Assembly (NCBI GenBank): GCA_964513975.1
Contig: CAZEON010000024.1
Location: 1-16,029, forward strand
Reading direction: 5' to 3'
From: CAZVBV01 sp964513975
Lineage (GTDB): Bacteria; Patescibacteriota; Gracilibacteria; UBA4473
Length of the DNA: 16,029 nucleotides
The translations under genes were made by a program, and so were the position numbers. Shown here one piece after another: positions 7,257-15,360 of the stretch; the stretch's first letter is position 1; each line of letters starts with the position of its first letter. The notes under the pieces are model-generated. The model ran no database searches. It worked only from the letters and a program-made list of their open reading frames with translations, and had not been told where the DNA came from.

Positions 7257-8291
7257 ATGTTCTTCACAAAAGATGACGTAATCGATAAATATAAAATAAT
7301 AAGTTTCCTAGGAAATGGGAGTTTCGGGGAAGCATATTATGTTTTAGACAGAGCTTTGAGTACCAAACAAGTTATTAAGGTCTTTGAAATAATATCGACA
7401 TCTCAAGAAGCACTCAGAGCGGAGTTACGTGAAACATTACAGGAGGCTCAAATTCAAGTTACATTGGATCATGAACACATTGTACGCGTGACACAGGCGG
7501 ATATAACAAGAAATAGGCAATTTCTATATATTGATATGGAATATATGCCCAATAAATCGTTAGGATTAAGGATGAAAAGCACTTTTCTAGCAACGACTTA
7601 TATATGTAAACAATTTATAAAAATATTGTCAGCCATTGAATATATACACAGTAGGGGGTTACTTCATCGGGACATTAAACCAGACAATATATTATTGGAT
7701 GCGAATGATAAATGGAAATTGTCTGATTTTGGTTTAAGTTCCCACGAAGAAAGTTGTCCTTTGCGGGGAGGTTATACAACGCACCTGCCTCCTGAATATT
7801 TTAGAAATGAAGAGGATGGCAAGTTAAGAGATGTTTATGCGGCTGGGATGACTTTATTTCGATTAGTAAATAATTATAACAATTGGGAGGAGTTAACGAT
7901 GAGAATATCTAGGGAAGACACTCAAAATGGAAATATTATAGAAAAATTAGGATTTCAACCTTGGGTATCAAAAAAAATGATTGCAATAATAAAAAAGGCA
8001 ACACACAAAGATATTACAAAAAGACTTCAAACAACCACCGAATTCAAAAATAGACTAGCTCGTCTTATTTTAGGAATTTCTTGGGAACCGCAAACAGATG
8101 CTTCGTGGAAAGGGTCTGAAGGCGATATTGATTATGAAATTTCTATAACTAAATTTTGTAGGAATACTAAATTTAGAGTTGAAGTGAAGAAAAACAATAG
8201 GAAACAAAATGAATTCAAAAAAGAGTTCCATTCTGAAAAAGAAGCCAGAGAATATTTTTTTGATCATATAAGAAAAACTAGTTTCAAATAA
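7257..8291 (+). CDS. Eukaryote-like Ser/Thr protein kinase
   Basis: A 344-residue cytoplasmic protein kinase with a complete set of catalytic motifs, expected to phosphorylate serine or threonine. The glycine loop is GNGSFGEAY (residues 19-27), the ATP lysine K41 in VIKVFE, the probable helix-C glutamate E63, the catalytic loop HRDIKPDN (137-144, D139), DFG at 157-159 and the APE equivalent LPPE at 177-180. DVYAAGMTLFRLV near 192-204 is the conserved helix-F region. After the kinase domain a segment of about 65 residues (280-344) is rich in charged residues and strand-forming patterns; I cannot assign it. There is no transmembrane helix or PASTA domain, unlike PknB-type cell-wall kinases. The gene is embedded between hsdM and hsdS with its small partner upstream and a nuclease-like gene two bases downstream. 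Kinases acting in phage defence (Stk2, PglW) are precedents by analogy only. Confidence 0.93.
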   Translation: MFFTKDDVIDKYKIISFLGNGSFGEAYYVLDRALSTKQVIKVFEIISTSQEALRAELRETLQEAQIQVTLDHEHIVRVTQADITRNRQFLYIDMEYMPNKSLGLRMKSTFLATTYICKQFIKILSAIEYIHSRGLLHRDIKPDNILLDANDKWKLSDFGLSSHEESCPLRGGYTTHLPPEYFRNEEDGKLRDVYAAGMTLFRLVNNYNNWEELTMRISREDTQNGNIIEKLGFQPWVSKKMIAIIKKATHKDITKRLQTTTEFKNRLARLILGISWEPQTDASWKGSEGDIDYEISITKFCRNTKFRVEVKKNNRKQNEFKKEFHSEKEAREYFFDHIRKTSFK

Positions 8292-8293
8292 TC

Positions 8294-8307
8294 ATGACTA
8301 ATCCCAT
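8294..8307 (+). repeat. Duplicated start sequence, copy 1
   Basis: The first 14 bases of the nuclease-like gene match the first 14 bases of hsdS at 8808-8821 in 13 positions. Looser similarity follows (CTC then CAG, and QE plus L at protein level). The pair is 514 bases apart, at the right border of the AT-rich cassette. Confidence 0.5.
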
Positions 8308-8815
8308 CTCCACAGCACAACAACAGGAAAATCTTATAAAAGATATTAATTATATTTTGGATGATTTGTATAGAAAAGAATCTTCCTTATTTGGAAACAA
8401 TCTTTGTGAGCGATGTTTGGTTTTCCGATTCGCACATCATTTACAAAATAAACTTGGAGGAGGTTATTATGTGGACTGTGATTACAATAGTTCAACTTAT
8501 TACGACAAGGAATCAGGACAATGGAAAAAACGAGGTGGGAAACCAATTAATGACCAAGCGAATGGTAAAATAACGAAGCGGTTTATAGATATTATTGTTC
8601 ACAAAAGAGAAGTGTCCTCTGATTCTGATTTTATTTGTTTTGAAATAAAGAAATGGAACAATTGTACAAAAGAGGGGGTTAAGAAAGATGTAAATAATTT
8701 AAAAGTTCTAACAAAAGAATATGGATATGAGTTTGGTTTCCATTTGATATTTGGAGAAACAAAAGAAGAAACAAAAATATCAGTATTTCATAATGGAAAG
8801 AAATTAAATGACTAA
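8294..8815 (+). CDS. PD-(D/E)XK nuclease-like protein
   Basis: A 173-residue protein with the signature of a restriction-endonuclease-like fold. FIDIIVHKR provides D99 and FICFEIKKW provides E117-x-K119, with an early conserved-looking helix CERCLVFRFAHHLQNK containing E39. This fits a small PD-(D/E)XK nuclease. I recall a widespread uncharacterised family with the same IDIIVHKR and EIKK blocks, but have no name for it. Residues 65-95 form a polar, probably disordered loop. It starts two bases after the kinase stop, and its stop is inside the start of hsdS (eight-base overlap, ATGACTAA). The first 14 bases are nearly identical to those of hsdS, giving MTNPI in both proteins. Base composition is very low (22 % G+C in a sampled line). 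It might be the effector of the kinase cassette; a structural rather than catalytic role cannot be excluded. Confidence 0.75.
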   Translation: MTNPISTAQQQENLIKDINYILDDLYRKESSLFGNNLCERCLVFRFAHHLQNKLGGGYYVDCDYNSSTYYDKESGQWKKRGGKPINDQANGKITKRFIDIIVHKREVSSDSDFICFEIKKWNNCTKEGVKKDVNNLKVLTKEYGYEFGFHLIFGETKEETKISVFHNGKKLND

Positions 8816-8821
8816 CCCCAT
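8808..8821 (+). repeat. Duplicated start sequence, copy 2
   Basis: The start of hsdS, with 13 of 14 bases identical to 8294-8307. ATGACTAA is also the end of the upstream nuclease-like gene, so the sequence works as a stop and a start at once. Confidence 0.5.
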
Positions 8822-10052
8822 ACTCGCAGACTGGAAGCAAGAAAAATTAAAAAATCTTTTAGAAAAGATTATTGATAATCGAGGAAAATCAGTACCGAAA
8901 GCTGACTCCGGAATTCCTTTGATTACAGCAAGGAATATCCGAGAAGGTTATTTGGATTTTTCTAACCAAGAATTTATTGATGAGTTGAAATATGAAGATT
9001 GGATGGTTCGAGGTATTCCAGAACCAACTGACATTCTGTTTACAACCGAAGCACCACTTGGGATGGCTTGTAAATTCCCCGCTAAAGGGCAGTATGCAAT
9101 CGGACAAAGAACTATAGCATTAAGGGCAAAGGACAAAGAAATAACTTCTGATTTTTTACTATATTTCTTCCTTTCGCCTTATGGACAATCTGTTATTGAT
9201 TTCCGTTCAACAGGGTCAACTGCAAAGGGGATAAAAGTTAAAGAATTGAAAGAATTAGATATAGTTTTTCCAATCGATAAAGACGAGCAACACCGCATCG
9301 TCGCTGTCCTCGAGGCATGGGACAAAGCTCTCGGAAAACTCATACGAAAAATAGAACTCAAGAAAAATATAAAAAAAGGATTGATGCAGCAATTATTGAC
9401 TGGAAAAAGACGATTGAAGGGATTTAGTGGGGAGTGGAAGACGGTGAAGTTGGGAGATGTTTGTGAAATTTGCTCTAGTAAGCGAGTTTTAAAAAAAGAT
9501 TGGAAAAGTGAAGGTGTCCCATTCTACAGAACTCGTGAAATAATAAATTTATCTAATAACGATGAATTCAAAAGCCCAATTTACATCTCAGATGAATTAT
9601 ATATTAAATTAAAAGAAAAATATGGGATTCCAAAAGCAGGAGATATTTTAGTTACAGGAGTTGGTAGTATTGGAAAAACTTATATCACAAAAAACACTGA
9701 TAAATTTTATTTTAAAGATGGCAATGTGTTGTGGATAAAAGTATCGAATAATATAAATTCTAACTATTTAAATCAATTATTTAAAACAAGATTTATAAAA
9801 AAACAGTTATTTGATAACGCATCTATAACAACCGTAGCAACTTTCACGATAGAAGGAGCAAGAAAAACTTATATTAAAAATCCGTGTTTTCAAGAACAAA
9901 CTGCCATCGCCAAAATACTCGCTACAGCCGATGATGAAATAACTGCTCTCGGAAAAAAGAAACAAATACTCGAAAACCAAAAGAAATACCTACTCAATAA
10001 TCTAATCACTGGACAGATTCGAACACCGGAAAATTTAACTATCTCAAAATAA
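8808..10052 (+). CDS. hsdS: Type I restriction-modification specificity subunit HsdS
   Basis: A 414-residue full-length S subunit that directs the HsdM/HsdR complex to a bipartite DNA target. It has two target-recognition domains, about residues 8-165 and 212-365. Each is followed by a conserved helical spacer: the first carries EQHRIVAVLEAWDKAL and ends LMQQLLTGKRRL, the second carries EQTAIAKILATADDEI and ends LLNNLITGQIR. The near-parallel repeats are typical of an intact HsdS. The recognition domains are AT-rich (25-27 % G+C in three of four sampled lines), whereas a line in the first spacer has 47 %, consistent with domain exchange by recombination. The ATG overlaps the upstream stop by eight bases. 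The weak GGAAAG about eight bases upstream is the nearest thing to a Shine-Dalgarno sequence in the window. HsdR follows seven bases after the stop. Confidence 0.95.
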   Translation: MTNPILADWKQEKLKNLLEKIIDNRGKSVPKADSGIPLITARNIREGYLDFSNQEFIDELKYEDWMVRGIPEPTDILFTTEAPLGMACKFPAKGQYAIGQRTIALRAKDKEITSDFLLYFFLSPYGQSVIDFRSTGSTAKGIKVKELKELDIVFPIDKDEQHRIVAVLEAWDKALGKLIRKIELKKNIKKGLMQQLLTGKRRLKGFSGEWKTVKLGDVCEICSSKRVLKKDWKSEGVPFYRTREIINLSNNDEFKSPIYISDELYIKLKEKYGIPKAGDILVTGVGSIGKTYITKNTDKFYFKDGNVLWIKVSNNINSNYLNQLFKTRFIKKQLFDNASITTVATFTIEGARKTYIKNPCFQEQTAIAKILATADDEITALGKKKQILENQKKYLLNNLITGQIRTPENLTISK

Positions 10053-10059
10053 TAACACC

Positions 10060-13000
10060 ATGGATATCACCCAAGTACATTTCGACGAAACCAAACAATC
10101 TCAACTTCCATTTGTGGAGCTCCTCATAAATATGGGGTATCGCTATATTCCAATCTCACAAGTAGATGCCGAACGAGGTGATGATATGAGTAAGTTCATC
10201 CTTCGCCAAATTGCTCGATCCAAACTCATGGAGATTAATCATTATGAGAGAGGAGGACAGACTTATAAATTTACAGAAAAAGATATTGAGGAAGCGATTG
10301 ATGAACTGGAGAATATTCCACTCGAAGGAGTGGTCGATACTTCCAAGAAAATCTACTCAATGATCATGCCTAAGGCAGGAGGGAAAACGATTAAAGTTAT
10401 GAAAGAGGGAAAAAGTAAATCAGAAAATTTTCGGTTTATTGATTTTAAAAACCCTACAAATAATGATTTTTCAGTAACGGTGGAATTCAAAGCTTCTGGG
10501 AAAAACAATATCCGAGTCGATATTGTGGTGTTTGTGAATGGAATACCATTTTCCATAATAGAAAATAAAAAAGCATCTGTTGGAGTGGAAAAAGGAATTC
10601 AACAACACTTACGAAATCAAAAAACAGACTACTGTCCAAGACTGTTTATCTATCCACAATTACTAGTATCCAGCAATAAAGAAGATTTTAAATATGGAAC
10701 TTTGGGAACTCCAGAAGAATTTTATGCTACGTGGAAAGAAAAAGATGATAAAGATTTAGATGGTCGAGTAGAAAAGTATATTGCAAACCCAATTGAGCAA
10801 GATCTCTATCAACAAGTGCTCAAAGATCTAAATGGAAGCACCTTTTCTCATGAGCAGAGCTGTGAACGAACGATGACCTTTCAGGACAAAAGTGTCGTAG
10901 CATTTTTTGATCCTGCCAGAGTGCTAGATCTCGCCAAAAACTTCATCCTGTATGATGCGGGAATCAAAAAAGTGATGCGGTATCAACAATACTTTGCTAT
11001 CAAAAAGATACTCAATCGAGTTGAAGAGAAAGAGATTGGGAAACATGGAGAGAAACGAAAAGGTGGGGTCGTGTGGCATACGCAGGGATCGGGAAAGTCT
11101 TTAACGATGGTGATGTTTGTAAAAGCTTTGATCGAAGATCCAAATATTATCAATCCTCGAGTGTTGATCGTGACAGATCGAAAAGATCTTGATCGACAAA
11201 TTAAAACTACATTTATTAACGCAGGACTAAAAAAGGAGGTCATTCAAGCCAAAAGTGGTGAACATTTATTGGAACTTCTTGAAAAAAAAGATCGAAGTGT
11301 GGTGACCACACTTGTCCAGAAATTTCAGACTGCTAGTAAAAAGCCAGAGAAGTTTCAAGATTTGGATGAAAATATTTTCGTCCTTATTGATGAGGCTCAT
11401 CGATCTCAAGGTGGAGATGCCAATATCGAGATGAATCGAGTCATTCCCAATGCCTGTTACATCGCTTTCACAGGAACTCCTTTGCTCAAAGACGAAAAAT
11501 CTAACAAGAAGTTTGGAGAGTTTATCGATAAATACACTATTGATGACGCATTGAGTGATGGAATCGTATTACCACTGATTTATGAAGGACGATATGTAGA
11601 TCTTGATCAAGATCGGAGCGAAATAGATCGGCTCTTTGGTCGACTTACAGAAGACCTAGATGAAGAACTTACAAAGCAATTACAAAAAAATATTGAAAAG
11701 AAAATCCTCAAAGATAATCCAAAACGGATTACTGAGATTGCTTATGATATTGAGAAACATTATTTGAAACGATTTTCTGAAACAGGGCTCAAGGCTCAAA
11801 TAGTAGCTCCATCTAAATTTTCAGCCGTTTTATTTCAGAAATATTTCAACCAAAGAGGAAAAATAAAAACTGCATTGGTGCTATCAGATGAAAATGGACT
11901 CATTGATGATAAAGATGAACACAAGAAAGAAGTAGATGCTTATCTAAAAGATATAAAAGCCAGCTACCAAAGTCTTTTAACCTATGAAAAAGAAGTTATT
12001 GATAGTTTTAAGCATAATGATGATGGTATCGAGATTTTGATCGTCGTTGACAAGCTCCTTACGGGGTTTGATGCTCCACGGAATACCGTTCTATATCTCG
12101 CCAAAGAACTCAAAGATCACAATCTCCTGCAAGCTATCGCTCGAGTGAATCGTTTGTATGACAGCAAAATTCTACCCAAAACGGCAGGATATATCATCGA
12201 CTATTCAGAGAATGCTCAAAATATTCGAACGGCTATGCAGTTATTTGGAAGCTACGATGAAGAAGATGTAAAAAGCACCCTTATAGATGTGAGTGAAAAA
12301 ATCCGAGAACTTGAAGAATCTTATGGAGGGTTACACGAGATATTTAAGACTATCCCCAATGATGACGAAGCATATCTACAATATTTAGGCGAAGAATCGA
12401 CACGAAAAGAGTTTTATGATGCGCTCAATGGATTTCTCAAAAATTTCAAAGACTGTTCCGTCCTTCAAGATTTTGTGCATGAGTTTGAACACCTAGATAT
12501 CTATCGAAAAGAGCTCAAAAAATACATGGAACTGCGAAAGGTTGCGAGCGTTCGCTATGCGGATCGAGTGGATTTTTCTAGGTACAAACAAGCTTTGATA
12601 AAAATAATGGATGACAATATTAAAGCTAGTGAAGCAGAACTTCTTACAAAAGAAATTGTCATTACTGATACTGAAGCCTTTGAGGAAGCTATTGAAGAAA
12701 TGGGATCTGATAAATCCAAAGCGGAAGCAATTGCAGCACAAACAGAAAGAACCATTACGGAGATGGCAGAGAAAGATCCTGTTTTCTATACTCGTTTCTC
12801 TCAAAAAATAAGTGAGTTACTTGAGGCTATGCGACAAAAAAAGATCGCAGACATTGAAGCTTTAAAACAAGCTCGATTGATCAATAAACAAGTAATGAAA
12901 AAAGAAGATTCCTCGCTCCCGGAAAGTATCCAAAACACAAAAGGAGCTGATATTTTTTATCGAAATTTACAAGAACGATTCGTATCATTAGGTATGACAG

Positions 13001-13230
13001 AAGAAGTTTTTTGTCAGGTGATTCTAGATATATTCGAAATACTAGAAACAAAAACACGGGTAGATTGGTATAAACAATCCGACACACAAAGGATGATCAA
13101 AAGTCGTCTTGATGACTATCTTTATGACAAAGTAAAAATTGATATGGAAATAGAGCTCAGTAATGAAAATTTAGCTAAATTACTAGAAGACATTATGAGG
13201 CTGGCTCTCGAAAATCATGAATTATTCTAA
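10060..13230 (+). CDS. hsdR: Type I restriction endonuclease motor subunit HsdR
   Basis: The 1056-residue restriction subunit, which translocates DNA with ATP and cuts unmodified DNA away from the recognition site. The N-terminal nuclease domain has VDIVVF with D154 and IIENKK with E168-x-K170. The SF2 motor has Walker A TQGSGKS (341-347), DEAH (444-447), FTGTP (about 470-474), DKLLTGFDAP (664-673) and QAIARVNR (691-698). A long helical C-terminus from about 750 would contact HsdM/HsdS. All expected motifs are intact and the length is normal, so the system could be active. No Shine-Dalgarno sequence precedes the ATG. The TAA stop shares its last A with the ATG of the metallopeptidase gene, indicating translational coupling. 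Confidence 0.96.
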   Translation: MDITQVHFDETKQSQLPFVELLINMGYRYIPISQVDAERGDDMSKFILRQIARSKLMEINHYERGGQTYKFTEKDIEEAIDELENIPLEGVVDTSKKIYSMIMPKAGGKTIKVMKEGKSKSENFRFIDFKNPTNNDFSVTVEFKASGKNNIRVDIVVFVNGIPFSIIENKKASVGVEKGIQQHLRNQKTDYCPRLFIYPQLLVSSNKEDFKYGTLGTPEEFYATWKEKDDKDLDGRVEKYIANPIEQDLYQQVLKDLNGSTFSHEQSCERTMTFQDKSVVAFFDPARVLDLAKNFILYDAGIKKVMRYQQYFAIKKILNRVEEKEIGKHGEKRKGGVVWHTQGSGKSLTMVMFVKALIEDPNIINPRVLIVTDRKDLDRQIKTTFINAGLKKEVIQAKSGEHLLELLEKKDRSVVTTLVQKFQTASKKPEKFQDLDENIFVLIDEAHRSQGGDANIEMNRVIPNACYIAFTGTPLLKDEKSNKKFGEFIDKYTIDDALSDGIVLPLIYEGRYVDLDQDRSEIDRLFGRLTEDLDEELTKQLQKNIEKKILKDNPKRITEIAYDIEKHYLKRFSETGLKAQIVAPSKFSAVLFQKYFNQRGKIKTALVLSDENGLIDDKDEHKKEVDAYLKDIKASYQSLLTYEKEVIDSFKHNDDGIEILIVVDKLLTGFDAPRNTVLYLAKELKDHNLLQAIARVNRLYDSKILPKTAGYIIDYSENAQNIRTAMQLFGSYDEEDVKSTLIDVSEKIRELEESYGGLHEIFKTIPNDDEAYLQYLGEESTRKEFYDALNGFLKNFKDCSVLQDFVHEFEHLDIYRKELKKYMELRKVASVRYADRVDFSRYKQALIKIMDDNIKASEAELLTKEIVITDTEAFEEAIEEMGSDKSKAEAIAAQTERTITEMAEKDPVFYTRFSQKISELLEAMRQKKIADIEALKQARLINKQVMKKEDSSLPESIQNTKGADIFYRNLQERFVSLGMTEEVFCQVILDIFEILETKTRVDWYKQSDTQRMIKSRLDDYLYDKVKIDMEIELSNENLAKLLEDIMRLALENHELF

Positions 13231-13922
13231 TGGATCCTAAACTCTTTAAATACGGAAAATATGAACACGAATACTATGTGATTCATCAAGATCGAAAAAC
13301 TGTTCGTCTAACAGTTTACCCAAATTTAAAAATAGTTTTGTATTGTCCACTTGAATACAGTCAAAAAAAGATAGATGCATTTTTGAAGAGAAAGGCTCTT
13401 TGGCTCAGGAAACAGGTAAAAGATCTAAAGAGGCTCAAGCCAAATCGAAGGAAACGAGAGTATGTCTCGGGGGAATCATTTCTCTATTTGGGGCGACAAT
13501 ATAGACTTATTGTTAAGGAATCAGATCAAAATAGCGTTCATTTCACAAATGGACGAATCACTCTCCAAACAAAAGATAAAAGTAAAAATCAGGAAATTTT
13601 AGAAAAATGGTATATAAAAAGAGCTGAAAATGTTTTTCAAGAAAGATATAAAGAAATGCTCAAAAAGTTTAATTATGACTTTATCCCAGAGCTTGCAACA
13701 CGAAAAATGGAGAAGCGTTGGGGAAGTTTCTTAGCCAAAAAGAAAGTTCTTCTCAATCCAGAACTCATAAAAGCTTCTAAAGAATGTATCGATTATGTGA
13801 TAACTCATGAACTGTGCCATATGAAATATCAAAATCATAGCCCTGAATACTATCGGTTTTTAAGCTCAAAATGCAACAATTGGGAAGCTATCAAAGAACA
13901 ACTTGAATTAAGATTTACGTGA
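13230..13922 (+). CDS. YgjP-type zinc metallopeptidase (COG1451/DUF45)
   Basis: A 230-residue predicted zinc-dependent peptidase. The N-terminal half has the strand-rich family pattern (RKTVRLTVYPNLKIVLYCP), the middle has KRWGSF where relatives usually have RWGSC, and the C-terminal active site is THELCHMKYQNH, giving zinc ligands H193, H197 and H203 and catalytic E194. It has no signal peptide, so it should act in the cytoplasm. Its substrate is unknown. COG1451 proteins are known frequent neighbours of type I restriction loci, and here the gene starts on the last base of the hsdR stop codon. A role in turnover or control of HsdR or another operon protein is possible but is inference. The TGA stop overlaps a GTG that begins a 29-codon ORF. 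Confidence 0.9.
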   Translation: MDPKLFKYGKYEHEYYVIHQDRKTVRLTVYPNLKIVLYCPLEYSQKKIDAFLKRKALWLRKQVKDLKRLKPNRRKREYVSGESFLYLGRQYRLIVKESDQNSVHFTNGRITLQTKDKSKNQEILEKWYIKRAENVFQERYKEMLKKFNYDFIPELATRKMEKRWGSFLAKKKVLLNPELIKASKECIDYVITHELCHMKYQNHSPEYYRFLSSKCNNWEAIKEQLELRFT

Positions 13923-14008
13923 TATCACACAGAGCCCTTATTATTCCAGGAGACATTTTAAATTACAGATATGACGATGGCATCGAAGAAATTACTTTAA
14001 ATTCTTAA
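13919..14008 (+). CDS. Possible 29-residue micro-ORF
   Basis: A GTG at 13919 overlaps the metallopeptidase stop in a GTGA arrangement and opens 29 codons ending at TAA 14006-14008. An in-frame TGA at 13904-13906 lies just upstream, so GTG is the only plausible start. The peptide contains IIPGDILNYRYDD and ends EEITLNS; it looks protein-like rather than random but matches nothing I know. It fills nearly all of the 96-base gap before the DUF2130 gene. It could be a real coupled small gene, a leader that couples translation to the next gene, or the remnant of a lost C-terminus. Confidence 0.35.
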   Translation: MISHRALIIPGDILNYRYDDGIEEITLNS

Positions 14009-14018
14009 CTTTAATAAC

Positions 14019-15332
14019 ATGCAGGATATCAAATGCCCACATTGCGGAAAAGCCTTCAAAGTCGATAAAGCTGGATTCGCAGACATACTCAAACAAGTCC
14101 GAGATGATCAATTTGCAAAAGACCTTCATGAGCGCCTAGAAATAGCCGAAAAAGAAAAAGAAGGAGCTGTTAAGCTTGCTGAGTCAAATCTCAAAAATAC
14201 GTTGCAAGAAGAATTAGCAAAAAAAGACAAAGAATTAGCAGATTTAAAAACCGAGAAAGATCGTAATCTTGTAGAGCAGTTAGGAAAGAAAGAATTAGAA
14301 CTTTCGGAAATGAAGTCCCAACTGGATAAAGCAGAAGTAGAGAAAAAGCTGAGTGTCACAGAAGCAATCAAAACAATTGAAAAAGAACGTGATGATTTAG
14401 AAAACAAGCTAGTAAATAAAGAAACGGAGAAGCAATTACACGAAAAATCTCTGCAAGAAAAACATACTAATGAGCTTAAAACTAAGGATGACATCATTAA
14501 AATGAAAGATGAAGCGATTGAGCGTTATAAAGATATGAAGCTCAAGCTTTCCACAAAAATGATTGGAGAAACACTGGAACAACATTGTGAAACTGAATTT
14601 AATAGACTTCGTGCAACAGGTTTTCAGAATGCTTATTTTGAAAAAGATAACGATGCTAGTGGTGGTAGCAAGGGAGACTACATTTATCGAGAGATGGATG
14701 ATGATGGAAATGAAATAATTTCCATTATGTTTGAAATGAAAAATGAAGGAGACGAGACCGCTACGAAAAAACGAAATGAAGATTTTTTACGCGAACTTGA
14801 TAAAGATCGAACAGAAAAAAAATGTGAATATGCGATACTTGTCTCGCTTTTAGAAGCGGATAGCGAACTTTACAATTCTGGTATCGTTGATGTTTCTCAC
14901 AAACATCCAAAGATGTATGTAATTCGACCACAATTCTTTATTCCGATTATTACCTTACTTCGAAATGCCGCACTAAACTCGCTCAAATACAAGGCGGAAC
15001 TTGCTTTAATGAGGAATCAGAACGTTGATATTACTAACTTTGAGGACGATATAAATAAATTTAAAGAAGGATTTGCAAAAAATTACGACTTAGCCAGTCG
15101 AAAGTTTAAAACGGCTATTGATGAAATAGATAAAACAATTAGTCATCTCGAAAAAACAAAGTCGGCTCTATTGTCCTCCGAAAACAATCTTCGTATTGCC
15201 AATAATAAAGCTGAAGATTTAACTATAAAGAAATTAACTCGAGGAAATCCTACAATGAAAGCTAAGTTTGCGGAGCTTTCTGATGCTGAGAACGAGCCAA
15301 GTAGTAAATCTTCCGAAGAGGGGGAATTTTAA
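14019..15332 (+). CDS. DUF2130 (COG4487) coiled-coil protein with nuclease-like core
   Basis: A 437-residue DUF2130 protein. Residues 5-13 (KCPHCGKAF) form a half zinc knuckle, residues about 31-180 form a long, very charged coiled coil rich in K and E, and from about 182 (MIGETLEQHCETEFN) the DUF2130 domain follows. This domain contains SKGDYIY with D220 and IMFEMKNE with E239-x-K241, which fits the PD-(D/E)XK pattern, and later KMYVIRPQFFIPIITLLR. A second helical stretch ends the protein and the extreme tail is low-complexity. Function is not established; association with restriction-modification islands and the nuclease-like core suggest a DNA-related defence role. The ATG at 14019 has no Shine-Dalgarno sequence but lies 10 bases after the micro-ORF stop. 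It follows the type I genes on the same strand and could belong to the same operon. Confidence 0.85.
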   Translation: MQDIKCPHCGKAFKVDKAGFADILKQVRDDQFAKDLHERLEIAEKEKEGAVKLAESNLKNTLQEELAKKDKELADLKTEKDRNLVEQLGKKELELSEMKSQLDKAEVEKKLSVTEAIKTIEKERDDLENKLVNKETEKQLHEKSLQEKHTNELKTKDDIIKMKDEAIERYKDMKLKLSTKMIGETLEQHCETEFNRLRATGFQNAYFEKDNDASGGSKGDYIYREMDDDGNEIISIMFEMKNEGDETATKKRNEDFLRELDKDRTEKKCEYAILVSLLEADSELYNSGIVDVSHKHPKMYVIRPQFFIPIITLLRNAALNSLKYKAELALMRNQNVDITNFEDDINKFKEGFAKNYDLASRKFKTAIDEIDKTISHLEKTKSALLSSENNLRIANNKAEDLTIKKLTRGNPTMKAKFAELSDAENEPSSKSSEEGEF

Positions 15333-15360
15333 AATAATCTCAAATAAGAATGTATATCAA

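Noticed and set aside
4706..10052. Invertible hsdS shufflon driven by the recombinase
   Set aside because: I see no long inverted or direct repeats between the half-S gene and hsdS, both are on the same strand, and a large serine recombinase is more typical of integration than of promoter-style inversion.
13230..13922. Metallopeptidase as an SprT-type DNA-protein crosslink protease
   Set aside because: The HELCH site is compatible, but the N-terminal strand pattern and the RWGS-like block fit the YgjP/COG1451 family better, and there is no SprT zinc ribbon.
15268..15360. Upstream extension of the last gene to an ATG at 15268
   Set aside because: The added 31 residues overlap the end of the DUF2130 gene and do not look like a protein start, whereas ATG 15361 directly begins the family-like sequence.
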